DNA of 64,000 nucleotides, from assembly GCF_024498295.1 (NCBI RefSeq), contig NZ_CP101827.1, forward strand, positions 62,001 through 126,000, read 5' to 3'. Below the pieces are notes generated by a model. That model saw only the letters and a list, made by a program, of their open reading frames with translations, was not told the DNA's origin and searched no databases. Source of the stretch: Thermocaproicibacter melissae (GTDB lineage Bacteria; Bacillota; Clostridia; Oscillospirales; Acutalibacteraceae). Below, piece by piece: positions 63,336 to 64,000 of this stretch. Positions within the stretch are counted from its first letter, which is position 1. Each line of letters opens with the position of its first letter. Made by a program: the position numbers and the translations under genes.

Positions 63336-64000
63336 TCACTTCGTTGATTGCATTGATTGCGCTGATATATTTTCCTTGGAATGTTCTGTCAACTCTTCAA
63401 GAGTATCCTGCTCCAAACGCTGCACATACATCTTCGCGAATGTGTGGAAGAACTCCGCACTCAGCATATCCATTGAAAGAGTGGTGTCCTCTTCCGCTTT
63501 CGAGCTCAGCACGGTGGAAGAAGAATTCTGCGTGCCGGAAGTATACGCCGTTTCCGGCACGGAAAGATCCATGCCTGCGTAACGGAGCACCTTTTTCACA
63601 TAGTTCTGCGTCTCGGCATACGGAGGAACGCCGCCGTATTTGCGCACGGCACCGCTGCCTGCGTTATAGGCTGCTACCGCAAGCTTGGCATCCCCATGAA
63701 AGGAGGAAAGCAGCTGTCCGAGATATTTTGCGCCGCCCATGATGTTTTGTTCCGGGTCGAAGGAATCCTTTACGCCGAGTGCCGCGGCTGTGGACGGCAT
63801 GAGCTGCATGATGCCCTGCGCTCCGCAGCGGGATACCGCGTCGGCGCGAAAACCTGACTCTGCCTTGGCAACTGCTTTGAGCAGATTCACGGGAACATTG
63901 TAACGTGCCGCCGCTCTTTCAAAGATATCGTTCAAATCTGTGCTGTTTGGAACGCAGGCTTTTTTCAATGCTTCCGAAAAAGCCGCCGTCCGTTCTGGGG
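63336..64000 (-). CDS. Lytic transglycosylase, SLT domain (partial, 5' end outside window)
   Basis: The frame is open to the right edge, with PERTAAFSEALKK preceding the TTG at 63968, so the true start lies outside. The catalytic Glu is in LLKAVAKAESGFRADAVS, followed by GAQGIMQLMPSTAAALGV and the AVAAYNAGSGAVRKYGGVPPYAETQNYVKKVL block typical of family 1 lytic transglycosylases. It cleaves the glycan strand of peptidoglycan to form anhydromuramyl ends. After the domain comes a Ser/Thr-rich C-terminal tail of about 75 residues with a possible helix. Confidence 0.92.
   Translation of the reverse strand, partial: PERTAAFSEALKKACVPNSTDLNDIFERAAARYNVPVNLLKAVAKAESGFRADAVSRCGAQGIMQLMPSTAAALGVKDSFDPEQNIMGGAKYLGQLLSSFHGDAKLAVAAYNAGSGAVRKYGGVPPYAETQNYVKKVLRYAGMDLSVPETAYTSGTQNSSSTVLSSKAEEDTTLSMDMLSAEFFHTFAKMYVQRLEQDTLEELTEHSKENISAQSMQSTK

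Noticed and set aside
1-64000. CRISPR arrays, tRNA or rRNA genes, complete insertion sequences
   Set aside because: No regularly spaced repeats, no cloverleaf-like sequence with CCA-adjacent arms, and no transposase with flanking inverted repeats were seen by eye; a tRNA scan would settle the point for the intergenic gaps.

Overview
The window looks like a chromosomal segment of a low-to-moderate-GC Gram-positive anaerobe of class Clostridia. Oscillospiraceae/Ruminococcaceae-like is my best guess, made from gene content and order without any database search. Supporting signs are AGGAGG-type ribosome binding sites, perfect or near-perfect TTGACA-N17-TATAAT promoters, the type 2 PyrF, the PyrK/PyrD (class 1B) pair, a small KOW-domain gene between map and infA, FeoA/FeoB followed by a tiny Cys-rich membrane protein, and a Bce-type peptide-sensing ABC locus.

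Layout, left to right. (1) 1-5.4 kb, minus strand: a YdcF-like membrane protein, then pyrC, pyrF, pyrK, pyrD and a partial histidine phosphatase. (2) 5.5-7.9 kb, plus: serC-serA behind a perfect sigma-A promoter. (3) 7.9-12.9 kb: an SGNH hydrolase, then a Bce-like locus in which the response regulator is fused in frame to the ATPase end of a sensor kinase, followed by the BceA/BceB-like ATPase and permease. (4) 13-19.4 kb: lemA with a DUF2207 membrane protein, L-lactate dehydrogenase, and two FtsX/MacB-like permease proteins without an ATPase; the second has an aberrant C-terminus. (5) 19.5-23 kb: feoA-feoB-Cys-rich peptide under a consensus promoter with a DtxR-type box, then a DegV protein. 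(6) 23.1-38.9 kb, minus: the complete S10-spc-alpha ribosomal superoperon (rpsJ to rplQ, with secY, adk, map, a KOW gene, infA, rpmJ and rpoA), with a leader that contains an intrinsic terminator. (7) 39-43 kb, minus: response regulator, sensor kinase and HtrA protease. (8) 43-48.5 kb: leuC-leuD divergent from a Crp/Fnr regulator, then ilvD with a small downstream ORF and an unknown membrane protein. (9) 48.7-53 kb: accessory sugar-related remnants (fructokinase, a truncated BglG-type antiterminator with its own RAT/terminator leader, a TIM-barrel-like protein, an SGNH esterase). (10) 53-61 kb, minus: lysS, greA, S41 protease, two FtsEX-linked peptidoglycan hydrolases, ftsX, ftsE. (11) 61-64 kb, minus: a PucR/CdaR-type regulator, a wrecked two-component pair, and a partial lytic transglycosylase.

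The core modules (pyrimidine, serine, Leu/Val precursors, iron uptake, translation, division) look intact. Several sensory or transport loci are damaged: one response regulator/kinase fusion, one response regulator/kinase pair with an internal deletion plus a frameshift, one truncated antiterminator and one permease with a replaced tail. Either this genome is eroding its accessory sensing functions or some of these joins are assembly errors.

The most interesting items are the regulator-ATPase fusion beside a transporter that keeps a Bce-type operator; the FtsEX cluster with two hydrolases of different catalytic class that share a perfectly conserved coiled-coil segment despite synonymous divergence; the terminator inside the S10 leader; and the inverted repeat between leuC and the Crp/Fnr gene. 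I saw no tRNA, rRNA, CRISPR array or complete insertion sequence.
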